64,000 nt of DNA. It comes from LMUY01 sp965276785 (GTDB lineage Bacteria; Pseudomonadota; Alphaproteobacteria; Acetobacterales; Acetobacteraceae). Below, one piece after another: positions 53,123 through 60,909 of the stretch. Location of the stretch: contig OZ255629.1 of assembly GCA_965276785.1 (NCBI GenBank), positions 1,178,001 through 1,242,000 of the forward strand, given 5' to 3'. The first letter of the stretch is position 1, and each line of letters starts with the position of its first letter. Below the pieces are notes generated by a model. It was not told the origin of the DNA. It saw only the letters and a program-made list of their open reading frames with translations, and made no database searches. The position numbers and the translations under genes were made by a program.

Positions 53123-53374
53123 ATGAGTGAAACTGATCAGCGCTTTGCCGTGGACGTGGAGTTGACCACCCCGGCGGCCACGCCCGGCTTTCCGCCCGTG
53201 CCGGTCGCGGGCGAAGGCCCGGTATGCCTTGGCGGCCAGTCTCCGATGTTCCTCGCCGTCGCGATCGCCGATGCCGGCATCATCGCGCTGGGCGGGCAGG
53301 CACCGATGTTCCTGCCGCATGCCATCGCCGATGCCGGGCTAGTACGCCTCGGTGGGCAGAGCCCCGCGTTCTAG
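53123..53374 (+). CDS. Small protein with 20-residue tandem repeats (unknown; RiPP-precursor-like outline)
   Basis: The 83-residue product has a Pro-rich N-terminal part (MSETDQRFAVDVELTTPAAT) and then 2.5 copies of a 20-residue repeat: VCLGGQSPMFLAVAIADAG, IALGGQAPMFLPHAIADAG and VRLGGQSPAF. The repeat unit is 60 bp in DNA. It lacks a signal peptide and any known domain that I recognise. A leader plus repeated core could suggest a modified-peptide precursor, but this is inference and no modifying enzyme is obvious. The ribosome site is GAGGAC about 8 bases upstream. The stop codon TAG lies in the TA at the left end of MITE copy 3; empty-site reconstruction shows that the stop is original. 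Confidence 0.65.
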   Translation: MSETDQRFAVDVELTTPAATPGFPPVPVAGEGPVCLGGQSPMFLAVAIADAGIIALGGQAPMFLPHAIADAGLVRLGGQSPAF

Positions 53375-53476
53375 AGCATGATCGCTTCTGATAGGCGAAG
53401 CGCCCATTTTCTAACCCTTTGTTTAAGAGGCTGATTCACGCTTTAGGTAGAGCCAACCTGAAGCGATCAGGCTCTA
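53372..53476 (-). mobile_element. 105-bp MITE-like element, copy 3 (inserted in a stop codon)
   Basis: This copy is inverted relative to copies 1 and 2. The ends are TAGAGCATGATCGCTTC and GAAGCGATCAGGCTCTA. TA flanks both ends. Deleting the element with one TA leaves TTC-TAG-CAC, so the upstream gene's stop is unchanged. Confidence 0.87.
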
Positions 53477-53557
53477 GCACTCGTTTCAGGCGATGGACGG
53501 GGAAGCGCTTCCACTTACCCCGTTTCGGCGCAGCCAGACCCGGAAAAGGCAGTGGCC

Positions 53558-54316
53558 ATGACAGCGAAGCGGACGTCGCCGACCGTGCAGTTCTTCCGCC
53601 TGGTGGAGACCGCGCGACCGCCGCAGCGCGCGGACCGCTCGGCGGGCGGCACGCTGCCAACCCGCGCGTTGCGTTACTGCGAGGCCGCCACAACGGCGGC
53701 GGCACTGGGTTGGTATGTGTTTCCCCCGATTGGCTTTCGGCTGTATTGGACCGGCACTGAAACGTTCTGGACGTATGCTGGCGCCGCCTCCTGGTACCCG
53801 CTCGGCGCCGCGCAGTTCCCCAACTTCCGCGAGCGCTTCGACGAGCATGCCCCGCCGGAGGTGCAATCCTACTCGCCAACGTTCCTGGGGGCGCTGCCGG
53901 AGCCCGGTATCCTGCAGGTCTGGTCCGGCTTGATTGCAAAGACCAAGCCGGGCTGGAGCCTGCTGGCCCGCGGCCCGGCCAACCTGCCGCGCGGGGTCGG
54001 CTATGACGTGTTCGAAGGCCTGGTGGAGGCCGATGACTGGTTCGGTCCCCTGTTCATCAACATCCGCCTGACGCAGACCGGCGCGCCGATTGAGTTCGAC
54101 CCCAATCGCCCGCTGTTCCAAGTGCAGCCGATCCAGCGCGAGGCGTATAGCGACGCCACGCTGAACGACGTGGCGGTGCGCGACCTGGCAGCTATGGGCG
54201 CCGCCGAATGGACGGCTTACCACCGCACTGTGGTGCAACCGAGCCAGGCCCGCTGCCCGCATGGGGCGCATGCCGCGGCGGTGCGCCGCCGCCGCCACGC
54301 GGATGCCGCGGCCTGA
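53558..54316 (+). CDS. DUF6065-family protein
   Basis: The product of about 252 residues begins MTAKRTSPTVQFFRLVETAR and has the family-like core ALRYCEAATTAAALGWYVFP, PEPGILQVWSGLIAKTKPGW and LFQVQPIQREAYSD. It has no signal peptide or membrane segment. ATG 53558 is used; GTG 53552 is possible. It starts 81 bases after the MITE copy and follows the repeat-protein gene, and may be co-expressed with it. The family has no assigned biochemical role that I know. The His/Arg-rich tail (AAAVRRRRHADAAA) is not conserved. Confidence 0.7.
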   Translation: MTAKRTSPTVQFFRLVETARPPQRADRSAGGTLPTRALRYCEAATTAAALGWYVFPPIGFRLYWTGTETFWTYAGAASWYPLGAAQFPNFRERFDEHAPPEVQSYSPTFLGALPEPGILQVWSGLIAKTKPGWSLLARGPANLPRGVGYDVFEGLVEADDWFGPLFINIRLTQTGAPIEFDPNRPLFQVQPIQREAYSDATLNDVAVRDLAAMGAAEWTAYHRTVVQPSQARCPHGAHAAAVRRRRHADAAA

Positions 54317-54390
54317 CCGGCGCGGCGCCATGCTGGCCGGGGTGGAGCGGTTGACGCCGTAGGGCGGGACATCGCCGAAAAGGAGAAACC

Positions 54391-54756
54391 ATGATCAAGC
54401 GCGCGAACGTGGTGGACGAATTGCTGGCCTCGCTGGCGGATGCGCCAGACATCATGGAGGAGGAGTTTACCCCGCCAAAGGCTTTGCATCGGCGGGCGCG
54501 GATAGACGTACGGGCGATCCGCGAGCGGAGCGGCCTCAGCCAACGCAAGTTTGCCGAGCGGTTCGGGTTCAACGTCATCAGTGTGCGCGACTGGGAGCAG
54601 AGCATGGTGCGACCCAGAGGAGCGGCCCGGGTGCTGCTGATGGTGATGGCGAGCAAGCCCGAGGTGGTGGACGAGGTGCTCGCGGCGGCCAAGCTGCAAG
54701 CAGCGCCGGTGGCTGCCGGCTACGCGACCCCGGCGAGGCGCAAGCCAGCAGTGTAG
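54391..54756 (+). CDS. Helix-turn-helix transcriptional regulator (HigA/NadS antitoxin-like)
   Basis: The 121-residue protein has an XRE-type helix-turn-helix at about residues 47-100 (IRERSGLSQRKFAERFGFNV, then ISVRDWEQSMVRPRGAARV), the layout of orphan HigA/NadS-type antitoxins. No toxin gene lies next to it on either side. ATG 54391 has AAGGAG eight bases upstream. Its last 37 bases overlap the convergent regulator gene at 54720. It may be a degenerate toxin-antitoxin remnant or a plain regulator. Confidence 0.75.
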   Translation: MIKRANVVDELLASLADAPDIMEEEFTPPKALHRRARIDVRAIRERSGLSQRKFAERFGFNVISVRDWEQSMVRPRGAARVLLMVMASKPEVVDEVLAAAKLQAAPVAAGYATPARRKPAV

Positions 54757-56420
54757 TGCTCCAGGTCCTCCGGCCGCTGATAGGGTGCCGTGGCGTGGAA
54801 CCGCTGAAGTGAAAACCGGGGCTCCAGCAGGCGCAGGCGCTGCAACACGCCGGCTGCCTCGGCCCGTTGCCCCAGATGGCCTAAGGCCGACAGATAGCTC
54901 TTGAACGCCGAGGTGAAATGCGGATGTCGCTCAGTGACGCGGCGGCCCGTCGCTGCGGCCGCCTCATGGTCCTTCTGCAGCAATTGAACGATGCCAAGCG
55001 CGCCCTCGGCGAAGAACCCATGCGGATCGCCCGGCGCCAACTCGCGGCAATGGGTGATGCAGCGATGCGCATCCGCCAGGCGGCCGGAATAGGCGTGCGT
55101 CACGCCGGCGAAGTGCCAGGCCAGCGCCATCGCCGGGTTCAACTGCAACGCCAGTTCGTGCAGCGCGGTCGCCTCGTCGAGGCGGCGGCTGAGAAAGGCC
55201 TTCACATGGCCTGCGACGGTGACGCCGCGCGCGTCCTTGGGGTCGAGCATGATGGCGCGGTCGGCGGCGCGGCCGGCCCGCATCATCGATTGGGCTGAAT
55301 TCATCGCCCAGCCTTGGCCGACGAAGAACACATGCCAATAGGCCAGCCAGCTATGCGCCATCGCCAACTCCCGGTCGACGGCGACCGCCTGTTCCAGCGC
55401 GTGGCCGGCGCCCAGGAACGGTTCGCGCTCCAGCCGGTGGATCGCCGGGATTGCTTGCAGCACGAGGGAATAGGCCTCGCTGCGCCGCCACGGGGAGGCG
55501 CGGCGCTGGCCCATCGCCTCGATCACCAGCAGTTCAGTGTCCAGGCATGCGGCGATGCGTTCGGCGAAGCGCTCCTGCACGGCAAACCCGGCATGCTTCG
55601 CCTCCACGAAGGCGGACGCCCAAACGATGGCGCAACTGCTCAGCTCCATCAGCTTGACCGACAGGCGATACTCGGCCTTGTCCGCCTGTAAGCTGCCGAT
55701 CAGCGCGTAGTCGGCGAACTTGGACAGATCCTCGCTGCCGCTGGACAGGCGGCGACCGTCGCGACCGCGGGTGATGACGGTGAACCAGCGCAAGCGGGCG
55801 AGGGCTGTCGCCACCTCCTCGGCGACACCGCGGCCGAACTGTTCCTCCCCCCGCGGCCCGGCCGCGTCGAACGTGGTGACGACCATGGAAGGTCCGCTGC
55901 TCGCCGCCGGCCAAGACGGTCCGGCCGGGAGCTCCGCGGCAGGGTCCGCTTGGCGCTGCCGCTGCCGATCCTGCCGCAGCCGGAGCAGCCACTGGTCGAA
56001 CGCCGGGTCAAGCCCGTCGAGTTCGCCGAGGAACTGCGTGCCAGGGGGGGCGCCGGCCGGGTTCGGCGCGTCCTCCAACTTGACCATGCCCTCGCGGAAC
56101 GCGATGGTGGCGTCGCGCAGCAGCAGCGCATCCATGCCTGCTTCGCGCAACTCCTTCTGCAAGTTGTGCAGCGTGTCGCGTAGCCGGGCCAGGGCGTCGG
56201 TGCGGGCGAGACTGGTCCATAGCAGCCCGGCGGCGTGTTGGCGCGTGACGCTTCCGGTGCCGGAGAGGGCAATCAGCGCCAGCAGGGCGCGGGCCTTGCG
56301 CGAGCGGGGTATCATGCCCCGGCCGCCGCTGCCGATGATCTGCAGGCCGGGCGCGAAGCGCAGGCGCAGCGCCTCGGTTGAACGGGATTGCAAGCTTTGC
56401 TCGAGCGGTAAATCCAGCAC
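54720..56420 (-). CDS. SARP/CadC-like transcriptional regulator with TPR-type C-terminus
   Basis: The 566-residue protein begins with a winged-helix DNA-binding region (residues ~40-110, SRKARALLALIALSGTGSVT, LWTSLARTDALARLRDTLHN) and a BTAD-like stretch. The middle (about 180-300) resembles the TolB-like/FlgO region of adenylate-cyclase-type regulators (MVVTTFDAAGPRGEEQFGRG, FADYALIGSLQADKAEYRLS). The rest is TPR-like helices (AHSWLAYWHVFFVGQGWAMN, ALQLNPAMALAWHFAGVTHA). The start is GTG 56420. No membrane helix is seen, so it is soluble. Its target genes are unknown. Confidence 0.8.
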   Translation of the reverse strand: MLDLPLEQSLQSRSTEALRLRFAPGLQIIGSGGRGMIPRSRKARALLALIALSGTGSVTRQHAAGLLWTSLARTDALARLRDTLHNLQKELREAGMDALLLRDATIAFREGMVKLEDAPNPAGAPPGTQFLGELDGLDPAFDQWLLRLRQDRQRQRQADPAAELPAGPSWPAASSGPSMVVTTFDAAGPRGEEQFGRGVAEEVATALARLRWFTVITRGRDGRRLSSGSEDLSKFADYALIGSLQADKAEYRLSVKLMELSSCAIVWASAFVEAKHAGFAVQERFAERIAACLDTELLVIEAMGQRRASPWRRSEAYSLVLQAIPAIHRLEREPFLGAGHALEQAVAVDRELAMAHSWLAYWHVFFVGQGWAMNSAQSMMRAGRAADRAIMLDPKDARGVTVAGHVKAFLSRRLDEATALHELALQLNPAMALAWHFAGVTHAYSGRLADAHRCITHCRELAPGDPHGFFAEGALGIVQLLQKDHEAAAATGRRVTERHPHFTSAFKSYLSALGHLGQRAEAAGVLQRLRLLEPRFSLQRFHATAPYQRPEDLEHYTAGLRLAGVA

Positions 56421-56901
56421 GATTGCGGTACGGAGCCCCTGCTATGCCGGAACCAGGCTGCGTCGTTGATGAGCGCGACGGCCGGCCGGTCAGGAGTGAT
56501 GAATAACCGGTCTTCGCGCAGACTATCGTTAGGCGGACGTCTATTCGGCGTGATACGCAAGTTTGCGAGGGTAAATGCGCGGTTTCACACCCGCTGACAG
56601 GTCGCCGCGGCGGAGATCGGCGACGAATTTCCGACGCTTGCCAACGGCGGAACGACGCTCGGCGACGAAGGGAGCTGTGCGAAATTGCGCCGTTGCATTC
56701 ACCGACCAACAGGTAAGCCATGCTCCTAACCCTTTTGCGCTGGCTCGAACGGACCAGCGGCTTGCTCCGACCTGCTGATGACGGCGAACTCTGCGTTGCC
56801 GCCGCCGGGTCAGCGTCGGGCGCGGCTGCCGCGGCGCGGGCGCGCTTTTGGGGCCATGTGCCGCTTCGCCGGATCAGTGTGCTGCATGGCGTGCTCTGAG
56901 G
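56421..56901. other. Intergenic stretch with no supported gene
   Basis: About 480 bases separate the regulator start from the IS66 fragment. A 59-residue open frame at 56720-56899 (MLLTLLRWLERTSGLLRPAD) lacks a good ribosome site and is not supported. An open frame at 56575-56778 is Arg/Thr-rich and looks random. The first ~100 bases upstream of GTG 56420 probably hold the regulator promoter. Confidence 0.5.
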
Positions 56902-57180
56902 ATGTTTGTGGGCGCCGCGGCACTCGATCTTGAGCACGGTCCCATGTCCGGGCGCGGCCGGCCCCATGTGCCCTCGTTGCGCCCCGCCGTGGCGCGCAGC
57001 CGGCGGGTGTTCTGGGCGGTGGAGCAAGAGCCGGATCAGCCGCCCGAGGCGCCGCGCGGCTGCTCTTGCCCGGCGGGAATGATCGAGATCACCTTGGCTG
57101 ATGGCATTCGCGTCCGGGTGGACAGCCAGGTCGACGCGACAGCCTTGCGCCGCGTGCTGGATGCACTGCAACGGCGCTAA
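56902..57180 (+). pseudogene. IS66-type TnpA remnant
   Basis: The 92-residue frame ends with MIEITLADGIRVRVDSQVDA and TALRRVLDALQRR, which match the C-terminus of IS66-family accessory protein TnpA. The N-terminal part (FVGAAALDLEHGPMSGRGRP) has no clear helix-turn-helix, and neither TnpB nor the transposase gene follows. I take it as a relic of an insertion sequence. It may also be an unrelated small gene with chance similarity. Confidence 0.5.
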
Positions 57181-57251
57181 TCGCTAGGCGCGTAGAGCGC
57201 GGCAGCAGTGTGGTAGAGGGCCTGCCGCCGTCTCTCGCTCTGCGTGAACCT

Positions 57252-57356
57252 TAGAGCATGATTGCTTCTGGCAGACGAAGCGCTCCTGCTCTAACTCTTT
57301 GTTTGAGAGCCTAATGCACGCTCCAGGTTGATCCAACCTGAAGCGATCAGGCTCTA
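57252..57356 (-). mobile_element. 105-bp MITE-like element, copy 4 (inserted in a stop codon)
   Basis: This copy has ends TAGAGCATGATTGCTTC and GAAGCGATCAGGCTCTA and TA on both sides. On the minus strand the preceding gene ends GAC-TAG, with the TAG formed by the element's edge. Removing the element leaves GAC-TAA, the original stop, at the same place. Confidence 0.87.
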
Positions 57357-58169
57357 GTCATTGACCGATAGAACCATAATGGGATCGGCGATCCGCTCCG
57401 GGGCAATCTCCCGCTCCAACGGCAGCACCGCCGTTCCGATCGCGAAGAATTCGATCACATGGGTCTTCCAGCCGTGACTGCCCTCGTGGATGTCCACGCC
57501 GACGACTCCCTCGGCCCGTGCCGTCGCGGCTTCGGCCTGCATGCGCTCGATGGCGATCTCGCGCGCCTCGTACATCGCCGAGGTGAAGTTTTCCAACTCG
57601 ATGTTGCGCCCAACCGTGCCGAGGCCGGACAGCACGCCACGATGGGCGACATGGTACACGCAACTGCCCATCACCATCTCGACCGGACGGTAGCCGGAGT
57701 GCAGCAAGGACCAGAAATCCTGTCCGGATAGATCGGAGGTGAACGGCCCGCCGTCATGGGCGCGGAAGCCCTTGTGCCCCTCGCCATGCACCACGCCCGT
57801 GCCGATGGCGATGAACTCAAGCAACTGGTCGTCCCATTCCAGCCGCTTGATGGTCAGCTTCACGCCGACGATGCCGTCCGCGTTCATGGCCGTCGCTTCG
57901 GCCCGCATCCGTGCCATCGCGAGCTCGCGCGCGTGATACATCGCGCGGCTGAGCACGTCGAGTTCCTGGTTGCGGCTCCACGACCCGTATTGCACGCCGA
58001 CATGGTAGACGCAGCTGCCGACACACAGCCCGATCGGCTCGAAGCCGGCCTTGCGCACCAGCAGGAACTCATTGACCGAAAAGTCGGACGTGAATACGCC
58101 GCTGGAATGGGCTGAACTACGCAGCCCCTTCAGGCGCTCCTTGGCGTGGACCGGGATGGCGTCGGCCAT
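57354..58169 (-). CDS. Protein with two YbjQ-like (heavy-metal-binding-fold) domains
   Basis: The 271-residue cytosolic product has two similar halves. Each has a GSCVYHV cysteine motif (about residues 50 and 170), a helix of type AMYHARELAMARMRAEAT or AMYEAREIAIERMQAEAA, and a strand-rich end with FIAIGTGV or FFAIGTAV, matching the PF01906 YbjQ fold. ATG 58169 has GGAG 10 bases upstream. It is the last gene of a four-gene set with telA. Its stop codon lies in the TA of MITE copy 4. Function unknown; metal or small-ligand binding is suggested by the family name only. Confidence 0.75.
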   Translation of the reverse strand: MADAIPVHAKERLKGLRSSAHSSGVFTSDFSVNEFLLVRKAGFEPIGLCVGSCVYHVGVQYGSWSRNQELDVLSRAMYHARELAMARMRAEATAMNADGIVGVKLTIKRLEWDDQLLEFIAIGTGVVHGEGHKGFRAHDGGPFTSDLSGQDFWSLLHSGYRPVEMVMGSCVYHVAHRGVLSGLGTVGRNIELENFTSAMYEAREIAIERMQAEAATARAEGVVGVDIHEGSHGWKTHVIEFFAIGTAVLPLEREIAPERIADPIMVLSVND

Positions 58170-58170
58170 G

Positions 58171-59091
58171 TCAGATCGCTCCTTCCTGCTCGTTGGATGC
58201 GTAGGATTGATGGTGCGGGCGCCGCCCCACCAGCGGCGTCGACCCGGCGTGCATGTCGACCACCATGTTGACCGCGTGCGCGAAGGGCTGGCCGCGTCGC
58301 GCGTCCACCGTGGTCGCAACCACGATGTGGCGCCCGAGGTATCGCTTGATTTCGTTCTGCTCGGACTCGAAGATCTGGCTGAAGTTCAGGTGCGCCAGCA
58401 CGCCATTGCCCTGCGGCGCCGCGTTCTGGCGCAGCTCGGCGTGGGCCTCCTTGCGGACCGTCTCCCAGAACCGGCTGAGCGCCTGGGATTCGATGTTGCC
58501 CATCCAGCTCTGCCGGGCCGTGTTGCGCCAATCCGTGAGCCACTCGTATTTGGCGCCGATTGCGATGCCCGTCGGTACCACGTCCGCCTGCAACAGCTTG
58601 ACGAACTCGAGCGCGGGAACGGTCGCGACCACGGGGTGCTCGCTGGGAGGCAGGCCTTCGACGCGAACGGCCGTGCCGACCAGGGTGAAATCCATGCTGT
58701 CCTGCACTTGCAGCGGGATAGTGCGCATCTTCACGTCTAGCACCGCATTGGCGCCGGCGGCCTTGGCTTCCTCGCGCAACCGGCTCAGCGCGGTGTGCCA
58801 GCCCTGGCTGTGGCCCTCGGTCCAAGACCAGCCGTAGTGCAGCCAACATGTGGCGGAGACGGCGGCGATCGGGCGCAGTCCGTGGCGGCGGGCGGTCAGC
58901 AGTTCCGCCGGCGTCAGCGTCGCCGCCCAGGGTAGCCGGCCCGCTCGGGCCGCCTCCAGCCGTTCCCGCGTGGCGGTGGGCACGCGCTTGGCGCGCAGGC
59001 TCGCCTCGATGTTGGCCAGGCGCTCCCGGTTGGCGGCCTGCAGGGCCTGGCTCTCGGGGCTGGCGCCGTTGAAGAGGTCGAATAAGCTCAT
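58171..59091 (-). CDS. Protein with YbjQ-like repeat region
   Basis: The 306-residue product opens MSLFDLFNGASPESQALQAA and has a long charged N-terminal helix (to about 60). Two YbjQ-like halves follow, with LREEAKAAGANAVLDVKMRT and FTLVGTAVRVEGL in the first, and an equivalent ALSRFWETVRKEAHAELRQN in the second. It is related to the gene downstream by architecture rather than by close identity. The genes are separated by a single base. Together with the small protein and TelA it forms an apparent operon. Confidence 0.7.
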   Translation of the reverse strand: MSLFDLFNGASPESQALQAANRERLANIEASLRAKRVPTATRERLEAARAGRLPWAATLTPAELLTARRHGLRPIAAVSATCWLHYGWSWTEGHSQGWHTALSRLREEAKAAGANAVLDVKMRTIPLQVQDSMDFTLVGTAVRVEGLPPSEHPVVATVPALEFVKLLQADVVPTGIAIGAKYEWLTDWRNTARQSWMGNIESQALSRFWETVRKEAHAELRQNAAPQGNGVLAHLNFSQIFESEQNEIKRYLGRHIVVATTVDARRGQPFAHAVNMVVDMHAGSTPLVGRRPHHQSYASNEQEGAI

Positions 59092-59092
59092 C

Positions 59093-59476
59093 CTAGCCCG
59101 CCATGAAGCCGGCGAGCGACTGGCTCAGGCTGCGGGCGTGATTGCTGGCCTGCTTGGTCTCCTCGACCAGGCGGGCGAACCATTCCGCCGGGTCGACGGG
59201 GCGGGTGTTGAGGGCGATGCCGCGGACCACCAGGGCGATGCTGGCCTTCAGGCGGCTGCCGTCCAACTCAAGCTTGTAGCGATTGTCGCCCAACTCGATC
59301 TGCACGCCGGTGATCTTGGCCGAGCGCTGGAACAGGCCCTTGCTCTCGTGGATGGTGATCCGCTCCGGCATCGCCTCGCGCAGGCGCAGCGCGAACGCGC
59401 GCAGGTTGCCCTCGCTGTCGGCGGTGAAGCGGCGCAGCCAGGCGGCCTGGGTGTCGAAATCAAGGCTGCCGCTCAT
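59093..59476 (-). CDS. Hypothetical protein in telA operon
   Basis: I do not recognise this 127-residue soluble protein. It starts MSGSLDFDTQAAWLRRFTAD and contains helix-rich segments (LRAFALRLREAMPERITIHE), a beta-like middle (VQIELGDNRYKLELDGSRLK) and a C-terminal helix. The start overlaps the telA stop by four bases (ATGA), and its stop is one base from the next start. It is most likely a partner of the TelA/YbjQ-like proteins. Confidence 0.7.
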   Translation of the reverse strand: MSGSLDFDTQAAWLRRFTADSEGNLRAFALRLREAMPERITIHESKGLFQRSAKITGVQIELGDNRYKLELDGSRLKASIALVVRGIALNTRPVDPAEWFARLVEETKQASNHARSLSQSLAGFMAG

Positions 59477-60705
59477 GGCGCGACCGCGTGGCGGTTCACG
59501 CCCTGCATTCCCGTCACGAGGCGGTCGCGGATCGCCGTAAGCTTGGCCTCGCGCTCCCGGTCCGCCCCCGCGACCTCGCGCTCGATGTCGATGACCTCGT
59601 GCATGGTGCGGATTGCCTCGTCGGCCACCTGGGCCAGCACGTCGGTGTTGCGCTGGTCGCCGCCCAGGCTGCGGGCGGCGGAGGTGGCAGCGTCGTGGGC
59701 GCCCTTGGCGGCGAGCAGGCTGATCTGGCGGGCGGCGTCATCCAGCTTTTCGGCTTCCTCGGCGCCATGGCGGATGTCCACCTGCACCGCGGCCTGCGAG
59801 GCGACGGCCATGAGCCGGGGGATGACCACCAGCATGCCGTTCGAGATCTTCATCATCCGGGTCTCGGCGGCCTGCCGGTTTTGCGCAATGATCGGGATCA
59901 GCATGGCGGACCCGACCAGGGTCTCGCGCATGTCGGCGACCTTGCCGCGGAAGTTGGCCACGGCGCCGCGGAACTCGAGCACGTCGGCGGCGTCGGCCGC
60001 ATCGCCCGTGGCGACCGCGCTCTGACGCAGCCGCTCCAACTCCTCCAGGCCGCGGTCCAGCGCGATCTGCCCGGCAGCGATCTCGACCTTCAGCCCATGT
60101 AGGCTGCGGCGGATGGCGGCCGCCTGCTGGTCGAGCAAATCGATCGAGACGGCCAGGTCGGCCTTGGTCTTGCGAGCCCTGGCCTGCTCCTCGTCCATCT
60201 GTTCGAGGAACTTCTTGCGGCCTTCCGCGAAGCCCTTGAACGCGATGTGGGCGTCCGCAGCGGCGCCCATCAGGCGGCCCAGTAGGCCTTTGCGCGCCGC
60301 GGGCTGGCCGCCAGCGGCTTCAGCCTGCAGGTCCTGGATGCGGAGGATCTTCACGCCGTCGATCACGGAGGCAGCGATGCGCCCCAGCTCGCCGGCATCG
60401 CCCAGGCGCACGCCGATGAGCAGCTGGCGAGAGGACTGGGCGATTTCGGCCAAGACGCCGTCGCCGTGCGAGAGCAGGGTCGCCGTCTTGCGGAAGTCAA
60501 TTTGGTTGGCGGATTGCTCGGCTTGGGTGCGGTCTTCCGCGCTGAGGCTGCCGATCTCGACGAGCCGGGCGGGTGGGGGCTCGGGGGTGAGGCGGGGGTC
60601 GGTGAGCGCCGCCGGTGCCGCGGGGACGGGCAGGTTGGCAGGCGCCGGGTTCAGATCGTCAAAGATCGCGAGGTCTAGCGGTCTGTCTTCAGTGGGGTCC
60701 GGCAT
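59473..60705 (-). CDS. TelA-family (toxic anion resistance) protein
   Basis: The 410-residue protein matches the TelA/KlaA family (PF05816): a Pro-rich N-terminal lead, then long helical repeats with VEIGSLSAEDRTQAEQSANQ, ARKTKADLAVSIDLLDQQAA, MLIPIIAQNRQAAETRMMKI and KGAHDAATSAARSLGGDQRN. TelA-family proteins were first linked to tellurite resistance, although the mechanism is unclear. ATG 60705 is preferred; the frame runs 24 codons further. It heads a four-gene operon with the YbjQ-like proteins. Confidence 0.85.
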   Translation of the reverse strand: MPDPTEDRPLDLAIFDDLNPAPANLPVPAAPAALTDPRLTPEPPPARLVEIGSLSAEDRTQAEQSANQIDFRKTATLLSHGDGVLAEIAQSSRQLLIGVRLGDAGELGRIAASVIDGVKILRIQDLQAEAAGGQPAARKGLLGRLMGAAADAHIAFKGFAEGRKKFLEQMDEEQARARKTKADLAVSIDLLDQQAAAIRRSLHGLKVEIAAGQIALDRGLEELERLRQSAVATGDAADAADVLEFRGAVANFRGKVADMRETLVGSAMLIPIIAQNRQAAETRMMKISNGMLVVIPRLMAVASQAAVQVDIRHGAEEAEKLDDAARQISLLAAKGAHDAATSAARSLGGDQRNTDVLAQVADEAIRTMHEVIDIEREVAGADREREAKLTAIRDRLVTGMQGVNRHAVAP

Positions 60706-60856
60706 CGGCAGCCTCCGCGAGTCACGTCGATTGCTCGACTTGTCTCCTTGAATGGGTTGCAAGGCAAATGGCCGCACAGCTCGACTAGGGCCGATCTCAG
60801 CGGCTTACCTTACCGAACCCGGACGAAGGCAGCTGGGCTCCCAGTGCCCCAATGCA

Positions 60857-60897
60857 GACGTTCGCCTCCGACTGGACCGCGAACTCGGGCGAACGTC
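60857..60897 (-). terminator. Stem-loop downstream of the DUF1194 gene
   Basis: GACGTTCGCC pairs perfectly with GGCGAACGTC over a 21-base loop. It lies 13 bases after the DUF1194 stop on the minus strand, and upstream of telA. It may terminate transcription or act as a regulator site for telA. Confidence 0.4.
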
Positions 60898-60909
60898 AGA
60901 ACCATCACG

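Noticed and set aside
53341..53374. The 20-residue-repeat protein looked truncated by MITE copy 3
   Set aside because: Reconstruction of the empty site (TTC-TAG-CAC) gives a stop codon at exactly the same place, so the gene ended there before insertion.
54391..54756. Complete toxin-antitoxin pair at the HTH gene
   Set aside because: The HTH protein resembles a HigA/NadS antitoxin, but neither neighbour encodes a RelE/HigB-like toxin.
56720..56899. 59-residue open frame upstream of the IS66 fragment
   Set aside because: No convincing ribosome site, no recognisable domain and random-looking composition.
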